From NCBI GenBank assembly GCA_963930645.1, contig OZ005662.1, positions 103,276,436 to 103,340,435 of the forward strand: a stretch of 64,000 bases of DNA, given 5' to 3'. The notes beneath the pieces were generated by a model that was not told where the DNA came from, searched no databases, and was given only the letters and a program-made list of their open reading frames with translations. This document shows, piece by piece, positions 23,864 through 34,706 of the stretch. The first letter of the stretch is position 1. Each line of letters starts with the position of its first letter. Position numbers and translations under genes: made by a program. Source of the stretch: Salticus scenicus (lineage: Eukaryota > Arthropoda > Arachnida > Araneae > Salticidae).

Positions 23864-24059
23864 TGTTAATTATTCAGTTGATTTCTAGACTTTTCGATGT
23901 CTAGAAGGTTCTGTTCTAGAAGATTCATCAACTGTATATAAGCTGATGTAAAATTCTTTTGAGTGGAAAATAAAGTCTCGAGTTGAGCTTTAAGTTCTCT
24001 GTGTTATTTCGATCTAGTGTTTCTGCACAAAGAGTTATCTAAGCCTAATCTACGTAACA
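23864..24059 (+). mobile_element. Possible solo LTR of a copia-like retrotransposon
   Basis: It starts TGTTAATTATTCAG and ends CTACGTAACA, the TGTT...AACA termini usual for short copia LTRs. In order it contains a TATA box (CTGTATATAAGC, about 23933) and a polyadenylation signal AATAAAG (about 23970). The two are spaced as in an LTR with promoter and terminator. No internal retroviral coding sequence and no clean 5-bp TSD are visible. The upstream TCTAGA-rich palindromic stretch may be a regulatory part of U3. Confidence 0.5.
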
Positions 24060-24489
24060 ATATATACAAGTGATGCAGCGGAAATATTTGGGATAAATGG
24101 GAACATCTTGTTTACACTTACCTGATTAAAGATAATAATAATAATAATAAAAGAAACTGGGGTAAGTGTAACAATGACTTACAAAGCATGCATTTTATAA
24201 AATGGGACAGTTTTGTTATATTTAAAATTTAGATACAAAACTTTGTTTCTTTATCTATAACTGTGATTTTTTTCACAAGTCCAGGAATGTCATAATTTTG
24301 AGTTTTGTGAGGGGACATTCTGCCGAAAAGGGTAGTCTAACCAATTTTTCAAACTCTAAACTAATAAAGTTTCATGTTTGATTTGGTTTCTACATAAATA
24401 TAACAAACAAATTGAAATGGATATAATGGCCATTAATTTACGATGCAACCCGAGTTTATATTTACTACACTTAACCCTACGTCTTTTAG

Positions 24490-25255
24490 TAAATCGTATA
24501 ACGTGCTGAAAATTGCGAATTTTTTTTTAACTTATTCGGGGGCGTTATTAGCCTCGCCTTTTAATCATACCACTTTCTTTCTTTTTCTTTTCTTTTCTTT
24601 TTTAATATTTTTTCTCATTCTCTCATCTCTCTATATATAAATGGCTAGGAGAGGTTTTTCTTGTAAGTCCGTGGCTGGACGCAAGTTGATTGGCTAAGAG
24701 AGATTTTCTTCTGTTTATCTGTGTGTTGTTGCCACCAGTTTTTCATACTTTAGTTAATTTAAAAAATTGTCACCAGCTTTTCATACTTTAGTTAATTTAA
24801 AAAAATCTAATTGTCTGATCGAAAAGTTAATTAAATCGACGGATTCAGAAAAAATGCCCCTTTTATTTGGTACCTTATTTGTAACGAAATTTTGATTATA
24901 TTTTTGAAAAGTAATTAAAATGTGAAAATAATAACCTGGTAAAAGCTTTAAATGTGGTCATTTAAAATTTTAATTGTTGCTAAAAAAAAAAAAAAAAAAA
25001 AATTCAAACATAAAATGAAATATGCTTTCACGCGAAAAATAAAAAATATATAAAATATTTTACTCATGCACATGAAAAAGTGAAAATTGAAAATGGAGAA
25101 AAAAAAACCATTTAGATAAAGTTGCATGAGAGTTCCAAAAATTAATGAACGTTAAATAAATAAAATAGTCCTCTGCTCAGTCACGTGATATTGAAAAACA
25201 AAGAATAGAATTCAGTAAATATGGAAAGGAAAGAAAAACGAAAAGAAAAGAAAGA

Positions 25256-25295
<40 letters not shown>

Positions 25296-25713
25296 TAAAC
25301 CAACCGGAAACCAAAGCGGGCTTTAAAGCAATTTCATGATTTCTTTAAATTTTATTTTTGTTTGTAATCTTATTTTTGTAATTTTATTTTGTTGATATAG
25401 AAAACAGTTTCCTTTAAATATAGTGACCAGCTAAGCGAGGAAAGCCTTCGTTGATTCACTACCTTCATTGATTTCATGAATTAAAAAATGGTTTCATTAA
25501 CAAACTTTGATCTATTGGCAGGCCGAGTTTTGTACATTTCGAGTTTGATTTTGAAATTTTTCTGGCATTCGGAATTCGGTTCGTTCCTGAACCGGGGCTT
25601 TGCTAGTATTTATATATTGGAGAAAATTATTCTATAAATAAAATGGTGTGAAATAAAGCCGGAGTTAAAAATTCTCCAGAATAAATTACAAATTTTATCA
25701 ACTCTGCGTACCA
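24490..25713. mobile_element. MITE family M, second copy, split by a Helitron
   Basis: The left part (24490-24625) matches the left arm of the 11975-12199 element: AACTTATTCGGGGGCGTTAT and AGCCTCGCCTTTTAATCAT correspond to TTATTCTGGAGTATTTTT and AGCCCCGCTTTCATTTCAT. The right part (25607-25713) matches the right arm: GAGAAAATTATTCTATAAAT and AGTTAAAAATTCTCCAGAAT. The Helitron at 24626-25606 lies exactly between the halves. Removing it restores a contiguous ~240-bp element. Confidence 0.7.
24626..25606 (+). mobile_element. Non-autonomous Helitron
   Basis: The 5' end TCTCTCTATATATAAATGG follows an A at 24625. The 3' end is CTAG (25603-25606) followed by T. The terminal hairpin CGGTTC-GTTCCT-GAACCG (25577-25594) lies 8 nt upstream of CTAG. 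These are the defining Helitron ends, with insertion between A and T and no TSD or inverted repeats. There is an internal direct repeat, CTTTAGTTAATTTAAAAAA, near 24750 and 24787, and a TAA microsatellite at about 25256-25292. It has no Rep/helicase frame, so rolling-circle proteins must come from elsewhere. A relic of its 5' part lies in reverse at 58885-59090. Confidence 0.88.
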
Positions 25714-27107
25714 AAAAAAGAAAAGGTATTTGAACAGAAAGTTAATATAAAAAATAACGTGGAGTTATCCGCATAATTCCATCTTTAAAATAAAAATAAG
25801 TCTAGCAAATTTTAAAGGAAAGAATTGTTATATAGAGAAAAATTATAATAATTTGCATTTAAAATTAATAATTTTTATTTATAAATAATAAAATTTTAGT
25901 TTTTTTTAATCAATGAAAAAACATCATCTATTTAAAATAAATATGAATAGAAATGACTAATATTATTATTTACATCTAACTTTTCAATAATTAAAATATT
26001 TTGTTATTATCACTAATTGGCTCTCATATATTCGTCTAAAAATTCAGCTATGTTTTCTTTGATTATTTTTAATAATTATTACATTAGATTACGCATATAT
26101 ATTTAAATTAGAAAATGAATTAAAAAAAACATAAATTTAAATAAAATAGTATGCTAGATGTGATGTTAATATAAAACAGGTAAATTTTTTCTTGTATCCA
26201 CATTAAAATTAGAATTAAAAAGAAAAAAATTATTCTCTTTGTTAAAATATTATACACATTTGTTTAGTTATTTACATTTTAATGATATATTACATCATAT
26301 TATTAACATATAATTCCAAAATTGAATAAATAATAATTATTTAAAAGTGGTTAGTAAACTTTATCATTTAAGGATATACTTTTATACAACTTACTGTTGA
26401 ATGCTAAATTAAAAAGTATTATATTGTGTTTTGTAATGAAGAAATAATGACTCTCAATTAATTAATATATGAAATGCAGGCTTTATTTCTATTTCAAAAA
26501 TAAGGGACTTTTTTATTATATCTATTCCATAAAGCCTTTTTTTTCCTCGTCTGTCTTTAATATTACAATAGAAAATAAAGTAATAGACCGCTATTAATTA
26601 GATTTTCATTAAGAGCAATCAATTTCCAGCATAAGCACTTCAAAATATCTTTTAATTGATATCCTTTTTAATGTATTATTATTATTTTTTTTTTAATCAA
26701 TACATTGTTAAATTACAATTTGACGCATTTGCTTTGTTGCAAGAAAATAGCGAAAGTCTTTTTAATTGGAATATCGAATAGGACTTTTATAAAAAGTGAA
26801 ATATTTTAATTGCATGTCTGAAAATCAATATTTACGGAATGATATTTTTATTTGTGATAATTAATGATAATTATGTTTTATATCTTTAAAAGGTTTTAAT
26901 TTAGAATTTTCAACGTATGATATCCATTATTAAAAAGCTTATATTATATAATTTACAAAGCATAATTGAATAACGCATAATAGTAGAATTCACCCAAGCT
27001 CTTGCATCCTCATTTTTTTTTTACTAATATAAAACACTCATATTTATTCATATTTATTTTCTATAACCATACATTCTTTTGTCATTGTCATTGTTTAACA
27101 ACTGTTG
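25714..27107. other. AT-rich stretch without recognisable gene
   Basis: Very AT-rich with no repeat partner and no frame of interest. Confidence 0.55.
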
Positions 27108-27767
27108 TCGTTTTCGATAGTTGGACATTTGTCGAAATCATTTTTCGATAGTTGGACATTTATCGAAATCTAAAATTTATCGAAAATATAATTGAATAAT
27201 TTGAAAGCGATGTTATACTTTGGAAGAAAAAAAAATTAGTAGTCTTCCGTCCTAAACTAAATTCTGCTTTTGCCAGAAACTCATCAAAATATTTTTTTTA
27301 TTTTTATTTTTATTATTTTTGAATGAAAAAGAAAAGAAAATTAATAATAATCAGTATTGTTACAAGCGATATCGAAAAAGTTTTTTTTAATAATTTTGAA
27401 TTAGGAAATAAAAAGTGCGCGTGAAATAATATGAAATAAAAATAAGTAAAAAAATGAATTTAATGATTCAATGTTTTTGTCTTTCGGGGGCTGCTCTTGC
27501 ATATAAAAAATGCGTATTAAAACGAGTCGAAGAAGGAAGCGAAAAAAATATTGAGTTATATTACGATAAATACGATATATAATATGATACGATATATTAG
27601 ACCTGTCGTCCAGGGTTAGTAGGCATTTTCGTTGGAAGAAATAGTTTGTTCGTTCGGTGCAACTTGTACATTAGTCCCGTGAGGTAAAACTTTCACATTA
27701 GTCCCTTGAGGTACAACTTTCACTTTAGTCCCGTCAGGTACAACTTGCACATAAGTCCCCTTCAAAT
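27108..27767 (-). mobile_element. Dispersed 9-residue-repeat element, copy 2
   Basis: On the minus strand this matches 3166-3505: the coding repeats, then GGTCTAATATATCGTATC and GTATTTATCGTAATATAAC, and finally the GATTTCGACAAATGTCCAAC block. About 300 bp (27238-27540) without a counterpart in copy 1 are inserted between the last two blocks. The 27-bp TTCGATAGTTGGACATTT unit is tandemly doubled here (27115-27175) but single in copy 1. No terminal inverted repeat or TSD was identified, so the mechanism of dispersal is unknown. Confidence 0.6.
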
Positions 27768-27813
27768 ATAGTGATTTTTTATTTTTTTTAATTTCATAAC
27801 ACCTGTTTGGCAT
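27616..27813 (-). CDS. Short protein of tandem 9-residue repeats (family not recognised)
   Basis: The 65-residue open frame starts MPNRCYEIKKNKKSLYLK and continues as nonapeptides: GTYVQVVPD, GTKVKVVPQ, GTNVKVLPH, GTNVQVAPN. It ends EQTISSNENAY. Consensus: G-T-x-V-x-V-V-P-x. Each unit is 27 nt. The last 20 residues and the stop are shared with the broken copy at 3178-3320. In the shared portion, most differences between copies keep the G-T-V-V-P framework, while one copy has a stop. The Met used here lies upstream of the region conserved between copies, so the true start is uncertain and the repeats may be the 3' end of a longer gene. There is no signal peptide or known catalytic motif. Confidence 0.4.
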   Translation of the reverse strand: MPNRCYEIKKNKKSLYLKGTYVQVVPDGTKVKVVPQGTNVKVLPHGTNVQVAPNEQTISSNENAY

Positions 27814-28333
27814 TTGTGTGTAAGTAGCTCAAATTACACTGCTCGGCATGAAAATTGCCTCTGACACCATTTCAGTGTATTCTTATGTAAAATGACCTCT
27901 TGAATCCGAATATGACACTCGTTTTGCCCTACCACACACCGTTTTTTAGGAATAGGCCCCCTACTTTTATCATTTTTCGATGATTTTATGGCTATAAATT
28001 TGATTTTTAGGTGGGGGAGGTTTAATACTTAAATATCTTCTGAGGGGCTACAGAGTTGGAAAATTCTAAAAAATGGACATTTGCGACAAGGGAAAAATTT
28101 TAGGGGGTATTTGCCACTGAAATTATGCATTGCATATCTTATATTTTAATTTAATCTATTATTAACGTTATTTTTAAAACTATATATATATATATATATA
28201 TATATATTTGATTTTAGGTGTTAAATTAATTATTTTTCATTTTTCAAATCAAATTCATGGTCATAAAATTATCGAACAGGAAAATAAATTGAGAGATGGG
28301 GTGGTGTATCTAGAAAACGGGGTATCAGATCTC

Positions 28334-28368
<35 letters not shown>

Positions 28369-28469
28369 AGAGCAGTGTTATTTTTCTAACATATTACAGA
28401 AAAAAAAAATATATGTTAATTTTCAAGAAGTTAAAAATTTTTTTTATAAAAATATTTCGGGTAAATGGT
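27814..28469. other. Stretch without recognisable gene
   Basis: (AT)n lies at 28181-28206 and poly-T at 28338-28366. The plus frame at 28208-28471 runs through the poly-T and is an artefact. Confidence 0.5.
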
Positions 28470-29015
28470 GAATATTTTTTTATTTTAATTGCAGTTCGTT
28501 GTCTCTTACCGTAGTATGTAATAATTTCTAAAGTACCATTGCAAAGTACTTTAAAATACTCTGTATAACATAATCCAGAAATTATTATTATTTTTTTTTT
28601 TTTTTTTTAGAAGTATGCCTGCTTTTGTGGTATGTACGAATAGAGATAATTTATAAGAAATATAATTATCAGTTTGAAATTTATCTATAAGTAACTCAAA
28701 TTATTTGTCAAATATATTATAAAAAAGCAATATGTTAATTTTCGCGCAAGCACATTTAAAAACTATTTACATTAAAAAAAAATTGCATTGAAACATTGGG
28801 TAATTTTATATTCTAATTACAGCAGGTTGTTTCTACAGTATTATGTAAAAATTTCTAAAAACACCATACTGTTTGTTTAAATACACTGCATAATATAATA
28901 ATAAAAAAAAAACAAGTTTTTTTCCTTTTAAAGAAATTTTTATTATTTCAGGGATACGCATGCCTTTCACATGCATATGATATGGATAAATATAAGAAAT
29001 ATACTACAGTCACAA
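28470..29015. repeat. Degenerate two-unit tandem duplication, ~330 bp period
   Basis: The block GTAGTATGTAATAATTTCTAA near 28512 recurs as CAGTATTATGTAAAAATTTC near 28840. Upstream and downstream stretches align too: TTTTAATTGCAGTTCGTTGT with TCTAATTACAGCAGGTTGTT, and GTATGCCTGCTTT with GCATGCCTTTCAC. Both are non-coding. Confidence 0.6.
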
Positions 29016-29034
29016 CTCGTTTAGAACTCTATTA

Positions 29035-29549
29035 CAGGGTAATTACAATTAAAGTTACGATTTCAAAACGCTATAATTTTAAAACTACCCTTTAGAGACA
29101 TTTGATATTTTATCTGAGCAATCGTGAGGTAATTAAATTTTGTTTGCCAAAAGAAAAAAAAAATAGTTCCAAAATGTGTCGTTCATTATCCGTAAAGTAT
29201 TTGTTTCATGAAGCTCCTCTTTTTCTCTTTTCACTATGACTGTTTCCGCTGTAAACACGTATTCTTGTCTTTTTGCTAAAAGAAAATGTAGTAAACCCTT
29301 GAAGTCTATTGTTTCCTGCTATTTCGTTGTGTTGCTAACAACATTCTTGAGTTTAATGAGTCCATTTAGGCGCTTTCCCTGACATCCTGATAGCGCCACT
29401 TATAGGAGCATGTTGGAACTACTTTTTTCCTCCCCCAAACAAAATTCCATTGCCTCACGATTGCTGTGGTAAAATATCAAATCACTGTGATGGGTAGTTT
29501 TAAAATTATAGCGTTTTGAGATCGTAACTTTAATTATATAATCACCCTG
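29035..29549. mobile_element. TA-flanked MITE with ~125-bp TIRs
   Basis: The left end is CAGGGTAATTACAATTAAAG; the right end, inverted, is CAGGGTGATTATATAATTAAA. TA lies on both sides (29033-29034 and 29550-29551). Inverted homology runs through GTTACGATTTCAAAACGCTA, TAATTTTAAAACTACCC, GATATTTTA and CAATCGTGAGGTAAT and stops near AGTTCC (about 29165 and 29415). There is no coding frame. The outer 9 bp resemble the 13586 and 18248 elements. Confidence 0.88.
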
Positions 29550-29814
29550 TATTTACAGAGTGATTTCCACTTATCTTTTTTTTTTTTTTTTTTTTTAAGA
29601 ATTTACTTAGTCACCTTTTTTCTTTGGAATATATTTTAAACACGCATAACTCACAATATAATTTATTAACACTTTTTTCTAGTTAAGTAATAAAAGTTTG
29701 AAATCGAAAGTATCGAGATATTTCAAACCAGGATGATATGATTAATATGATTTATATTACGAATAAAAACAATTCAAAAACTTTTGAAAATTTTTTAAAT
29801 GCTTTGTATAGGTA

Positions 29815-29819
<5 letters not shown>

Positions 29820-29851
<32 letters not shown>
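29820..29851. repeat. Poly-A run
   Basis: Thirty-two consecutive A. No upstream LINE or SINE body was recognised. Confidence 0.95.
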
Positions 29852-29853
<2 letters not shown>

Positions 29854-30677
29854 ACGAAAATGTACAAAACGTTTATATCCTGTTGATATCGACAGAAAAC
29901 TTCAACAAGTGTAAAGCCAGATTTATATTAAAAAAAAGCACAACCTTAATTTAATAAACTATTATGTTTTCTTTAAAGTGTTTTTGCTTCGGTCAGAAAA
30001 AGAATAGAAAAAAAAGCTAGATATCTAGTTACAAAATCTCAAAGCTGTGCTGGCGAGGAATTTAATAAACATAATTTTTCTTTAAAATTGCTAAATTTTA
30101 ACTGAATTTAGCAATTTTTGGATTGGGAGAAGTATTAAAAATTAGTTATATGAAGCGTCTATCAAGTCACAATTTACTGAATTTAGCGATTCCATGGTTG
30201 CGATTGAGAAAAATTAATTTTTTTTTTATAAATTGTCCTTATAAGCTCACTTTCATAAAATCGATAGAGGATGCGAGATTTTTGAATAATGAGAAAGCTG
30301 AGAGATTTCAAAGGAAAATAATATAAATAATAATTTTAAAATTATTAAAAAAAAAAATAACCAGAGTTTATAGTTTATATATTCGCAGCTCGTAAATAAA
30401 AAAAATACATAGTGTCGTAAGAAAAAAAAAAAAAAAAATCAAATTTTAAGTGTTTTTGAGTAATGTAAAAATCTCTTTATTTACAATCGCATTTAGAGAT
30501 TTTTGGACTGTGAAATGATAATCACGACTCATTTCACAATTTCAAATATTTAAAAATCGATTTTAATATTCTATTCGAAAAGCAATTTTATAAATATAAA
30601 AATTACATGTTACTCCATTTTGCTTATTGCAGTCTAAAACTGTATAATATCAGTAATTTCGTGTTTTCTTTAACTTA

Positions 30678-31640
30678 CAGTCATTTGCAAAAGTTTAAGA
30701 CAGGTGGCCAACTTTCACTATTTTGACGCATTGCATCATTTGCACAGATTATTGCGTCATATCGTGTGCTGATTGCATTAGACGCATTCTACTGTTATGA
30801 ATAAAGGTGCCCGGTACGTTTATCGCTGGTTGTTTATCGTATTTTGTCGTAGACAGTGCTGTTGTGTAATTATTGTAATGGGTAAAAAACCTTCACTTAC
30901 TGTTACAAAAAACCCTGAAAATTTGACCCCTGGATAAAATTGGATTTTCAGAACGTCAAAATAGTTCGAGTATAAATGTGAGCAAGACAGCTGCTCATCA
31001 AGCTATTAGTAAATTTAAAATTTCGGGAAAATTTGTGGACCTCAAGAAGAGTTTATTTTTCATACTTGGAGAGCGTCGGGATTTCCTTGCAAGTTTATGG
31101 AACGATAAGCCAAAATCTTTAGCCAAACATCTTAAAATAATACTCAAACTGACGTTAGTGCCTTTTGTAGAAAGAGAATGTCTAATGGTATTGCAGGAGG
31201 TTTTTGGATCTCGAACGACCATCCTTATCGCATGATCATCACGTGCACTCAATTTTCTATTGCGACCGCTTTTATTAAGGTCCACAAATTTCCCCAAATT
31301 TTAAATTTACTAATAGCTTGATACACAACTGTCTTGCTCACATTTACCCTCGAACTTATTTGACGTTCAGAAAATCCAATTTTATACAGAGTCAATATTT
31401 CTGACCTTTTTGTAACAGCAAGTGAAGGTTTCTTACCCATTACAATAATTACACAATAGCAGTATCTACGTCAAAATCCAATAAACAAATGGCGATAAAC
31501 GTGCCGGGCACATTTATTTATAACAGTAGAACGTGTCTAATGCAATCAGCACATGAGATGATGCAATGATCTGCGCAAATGATGCAATGTGTTAAAATAC
31601 TGAAAATCAGCTACTGGTCTTAAACTTTTGCAAATGACAG
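30678..31640 (-). mobile_element. Snap-back (head-to-head) Tc1-like element
   Basis: Both ends start with the Tc1-like terminus CAGTCATTTGCAAAAGTTTA, with one mismatch at the second position of the right end, and both are flanked by TA. Unlike a normal Tc1 element, the inverted homology is not confined to TIRs. About 375 bp from each end are inverted copies of the same 5' UTR and transposase start, including ATGGGTAAAAAACCTTCACT on the plus side and its complement near 31420. Only about 180-200 bp in the middle is single-copy. The element has two 5' ends and no 3' end. Confidence 0.85.
31060..31440 (-). pseudogene. Tc1-like transposase N-terminal half, frameshifted and truncated
   Basis: Read from 31440 downward: MGKKPSLAVTKRSEILTLYK, then IGFSERQISSRVNVSKTVVY, the first helix-turn-helix of the paired-like DNA-binding domain. 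The frame shifts near 31290 and continues in another frame as GRNRKLSARDDHAIRMVVRD and KTSCNTIRHSLSTKGTNVSL, the linker and second helix-turn-helix. The frame then enters the inverted copy of the 5' end near 31055, so the whole DDE catalytic domain is absent. A shorter mirrored start on the plus strand lies at about 30878-31055. Neither can encode active transposase. The intact DNA-binding module could in principle still compete for transposon ends, but the frameshift argues against it. Confidence 0.8.
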
Positions 31641-31659
31641 TAAAAGACTTTATTTGAAT

Positions 31660-31980
31660 TCTTTTGAATCTCCCTATACACGAAACATTTGCATAAATTA
31701 AATAAAATATTTCACGTAACACCCATATATAAAATAGATAAGAAATATCGTGTTTGGAATAACAAATTCTTTTGGATTACTGCTAATATTTGTTTTTGTG
31801 TTCTGTTTCTAACAGGATCACACAAAGAAAGAGAAGTACAGAGACAAGCCGCTAAAAACCTGATATTTGAATTTTAAGGACCTCAAAACCTGTAAATATA
31901 TTATTAGTCTATTCGGATTTTTTTTTTTTTTTTCAGAAAAATATTTACTTTACCATATAACTGGATAAAAAAGTAAAAAT
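31660..31980 (+). mobile_element. DINE/HINE-like element subfamily A, 3' fragment (relic)
   Basis: It aligns with the 3' third of the copies ending at 21996 and 40819: CTCCCTATACACGAA, GCTAAAAACCTGAT, AGGACCTCAAAACCTGTAAA and a diverged hairpin TTTACTTTACCATATAACTG followed by AAAAAAGTAAAAA. The hairpin arms have decayed. It begins directly after the snap-back Tc1 element. Confidence 0.6.
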
Positions 31981-32249
31981 TAATAAATAGATAAAATATT
32001 TAAGACTTTCAACTAAATATTTAACATATTTTGGTTAAATTTTGAGAAATATCTTTTACATCATTTGGTAAAATTTTAAGAAATATAAAATTAAAGAAGA
32101 ATTTCCTTTATTATTCGTTAGAGTTAATTATTTTTTCATTGAATAAAAACGTTAAGAAAGAAAAAAATAGAAGAATTCTACAAAATAGGACAAAAATTTT
32201 AAAGGAAGTCTGGACTGTTTACAAAGCTTTAGTAAAAAAAAAAAACTAA

Positions 32250-32688
32250 TTTTTTTTTTTCGTTAATTGAGTTTTAGTTTTTGTACTGTAAACCAGGTTA
32301 TATGATAAAGTTCCTCATATACTATTAGAAAACAATGAAGAAGCAGTTTTAAAGAATAACATGTTGGCAAAGTATAATAATATTAGAAACGAACTATATT
32401 TTACGTAAAAATTAAATTTGCATAAAAATAAAATAACTTTATATATATATATATATATATATTGCGACTAAGTTTAAGGCAGGAAGTTTTAAGTAACTAG
32501 CAGAAAGTAAATATATATAAAAATCTGTAACCAGTAATTCCATTACAATTATAACATTTAAAATCTAAACTAAAAATCATAAAAATAAATAACAAAATAA
32601 TTTGTTTATAATCTCATTCAAACTACGAAAACAACGAACAAAATGAAACTCAATCTAAAAAGAAAGAGTGGTGTGTTTTTGAAACTTC

Positions 32689-32720
<32 letters not shown>

Positions 32721-33075
32721 GTTTTTAAAATTTATATCTGCAGTTGCTGGATTTTTACTTTATGTACTGTAAACCAGTTTATATAATAAAGCACTTTATA
32801 CTTACAGAAAACGGTATACGGAGAAGTAGTTTTTAAGAAAGAAATGCGGGACAAAATATGTGAATATTAGGAAATAAACTCTTTTTACGTAAAACACAAA
32901 TTTGCATAAAAACAAAATAACTTAAACTTATACGTTAATTGTAATTTGAATTAAAACAAGATGTTTTAAGAGCCTTGGAGAAGGTAAATACATTTCAAAA
33001 TCTGTAATCAGTAATTATCTTACAATCATATCATTTAAAAACAAAATTGAAAACTATATTAATAAATAATAAAAG
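32250..33075. repeat. Imperfect tandem duplication, ~481-bp period
   Basis: TGTACTGTAAACCAGGTTAT at 32282 recurs at 32763. The following blocks also repeat: GAAGAAGCAGTTTTAAAGAA with GGAGAAGTAGTTTTTAAGAA, TTTACGTAAAA, AAATTTGCATAAAAA, AATCTGTAACCAGTAATT and ACAATTATAACATTTAAAA. Poly-A at 32690-32719 separates the two copies. Both are non-coding. Confidence 0.75.
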
Positions 33076-33098
33076 GTCACTTGCCGTTAGATAACTAA

Positions 33099-33133
<35 letters not shown>

Positions 33134-33144
33134 ACGTTTTAAAC

Positions 33145-33182
<38 letters not shown>

Positions 33183-34092
33183 GTAAACAAGAAACCAACA
33201 AATCGATATTTCCAAAGCATTGCCCCGAGAAAAATCATAATTTAAAATATAATACAGCTAAAATAATTCAAAGGCACAAATTTACATACGAAATCGATTT
33301 CTTTAATGCATTTTACATGTAAATATATATTTAAATATTGTTGATTGTGGTTTCATTGAACCCCATTTGTCTGATTGTTAGATATTTTACACTCAGTCCA
33401 AATATTCTTAGGTTTTTATACATTTTTATACATCTACTGTTTTGTAATTTCCTGTTGGCCAATATCTCACATTCCACGTAATTCTATTGGTAGATCAGAA
33501 TCCAATTCCTTTCTTATATATAGAAACGCTTCCCGAGTATTTCCTTATTAATTAAAATGTTACTGAAACGGCTGTATGCTAGTCTGACATTTAATTTTAA
33601 TTTGTCGTTCAAGACGTTAAAGTTTTTCTTGGCTTAGAATCTATATATTAATAGGCAAGCATAAAATTTGTAGTCCCTTTTTAACATATTAATTATGGGA
33701 GTAGAGGGTTGAAAATGGTATCATTCGAAAGGTATGGTTAGCCGGAAGGTGCGAATACAAATATTATTTTCTTACGATGTCAAGAAGGTATTTAAAAATA
33801 CATTTATTTTTTATGCATTTTCCCCCATTTTTCCCTTTTATACACGTATTCCTTTACATTAAAAAATACCTAAAAGTAGAAAGTTGTTAAATCTGGCAAT
33901 TTCATAAAGCTCAAATAAAACCATAGACACGGTAATTTGTATAATGTAGCATCACTATACGCAAGTGAAGTGATGACGTCACTGTCTGTCCATGGAGCCA
34001 TGAAAAAGATTTTCTATGTTAATCGCCCATTGGATTTTTTGCAAAAAATTATTAAAAAATAACGGAAATTATCTGCCGATTTTAATTCCGAT
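33076..34092. other. Poly-A tracts and stretch without recognisable gene
   Basis: Poly-A runs are at about 33102-33130 and 33149-33178. The rest has no repeat partner or frame. The 33650-34090 part has a slightly more balanced composition but nothing recognisable. Confidence 0.5.
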
Positions 34093-34706
34093 CAACGAGA
34101 TATATATATTAGAGTGCTGATTCAATGGATGAAGGATTAGCTTTCCGTGGTTCAAGATGAATCACGTGACATGCTCCAATAGGTTGCTGTGTTTGGCCCT
34201 TTATCGCTATTTTGGCATTTAAAATATCAGTTCGACAAATTATCATTATTATTAGGTACCATGGCAGTCCTATGACCGAAGTAAATTGTTTCTAAAATAA
34301 TTTTACACATATTTCACATTTTAATAAATAATAAATACCTTTTTTTTCATTGTTTCCCAACAAAGTTTAAAAGTGTTTATAAAAGAAAATTTAAACTTTT
34401 AAAGAGCTAAATTTAACAACAAATAATAATTTTTCAACTATTTTTAAGCATTTTGTCGGTTAAAATTCAACTACACGAAATAAAAAAGAAGTAAAATCAT
34501 AATGATTTAGAACAAAAGAATATTAAACTACATAAGTAAACAAAAACAATGAACAATCTCCAAACCGTTGCCATAGAAATTTACTGAAAATAAGCTGTTA
34601 CCAAGGGAACCGCCGAATACGCAGGTGCAAGGAGAGCATGTCACATGACTCATCTTGGACCTTCTCAAGGGTTACCATTTATCACTCTACTTTATATATC
34701 TCGTTG
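34093..34706. mobile_element. MITE with perfect 8-bp TSD (hAT-type by TSD length)
   Basis: The ends are CAACGAGATATATATATTAG and, inverted, CAACGAGATATATAAAGTAG. They are flanked by an exact 8-bp direct repeat, ATTCCGAT, at 34085-34092 and 34707-34714. Imperfect inverted homology continues about 80 bp inward through AGAGTG, TCAAGATGAATCACGTGACA and its partner CCAAGATGAGTCATGTGACA. There is no coding frame. The 8-bp TSD fits hAT, but P and Merlin elements also give 8 (or 8-9) bp, and the CAACGAG terminus is not the usual CAGGG hAT end. Confidence 0.85.

Noticed and set aside
30978..31235. Plus-strand 85-codon frame starting like a transposase
   Set aside because: After about 25 codons of the mirrored 5' copy it runs antisense through the other transposase fragment; not a real protein.
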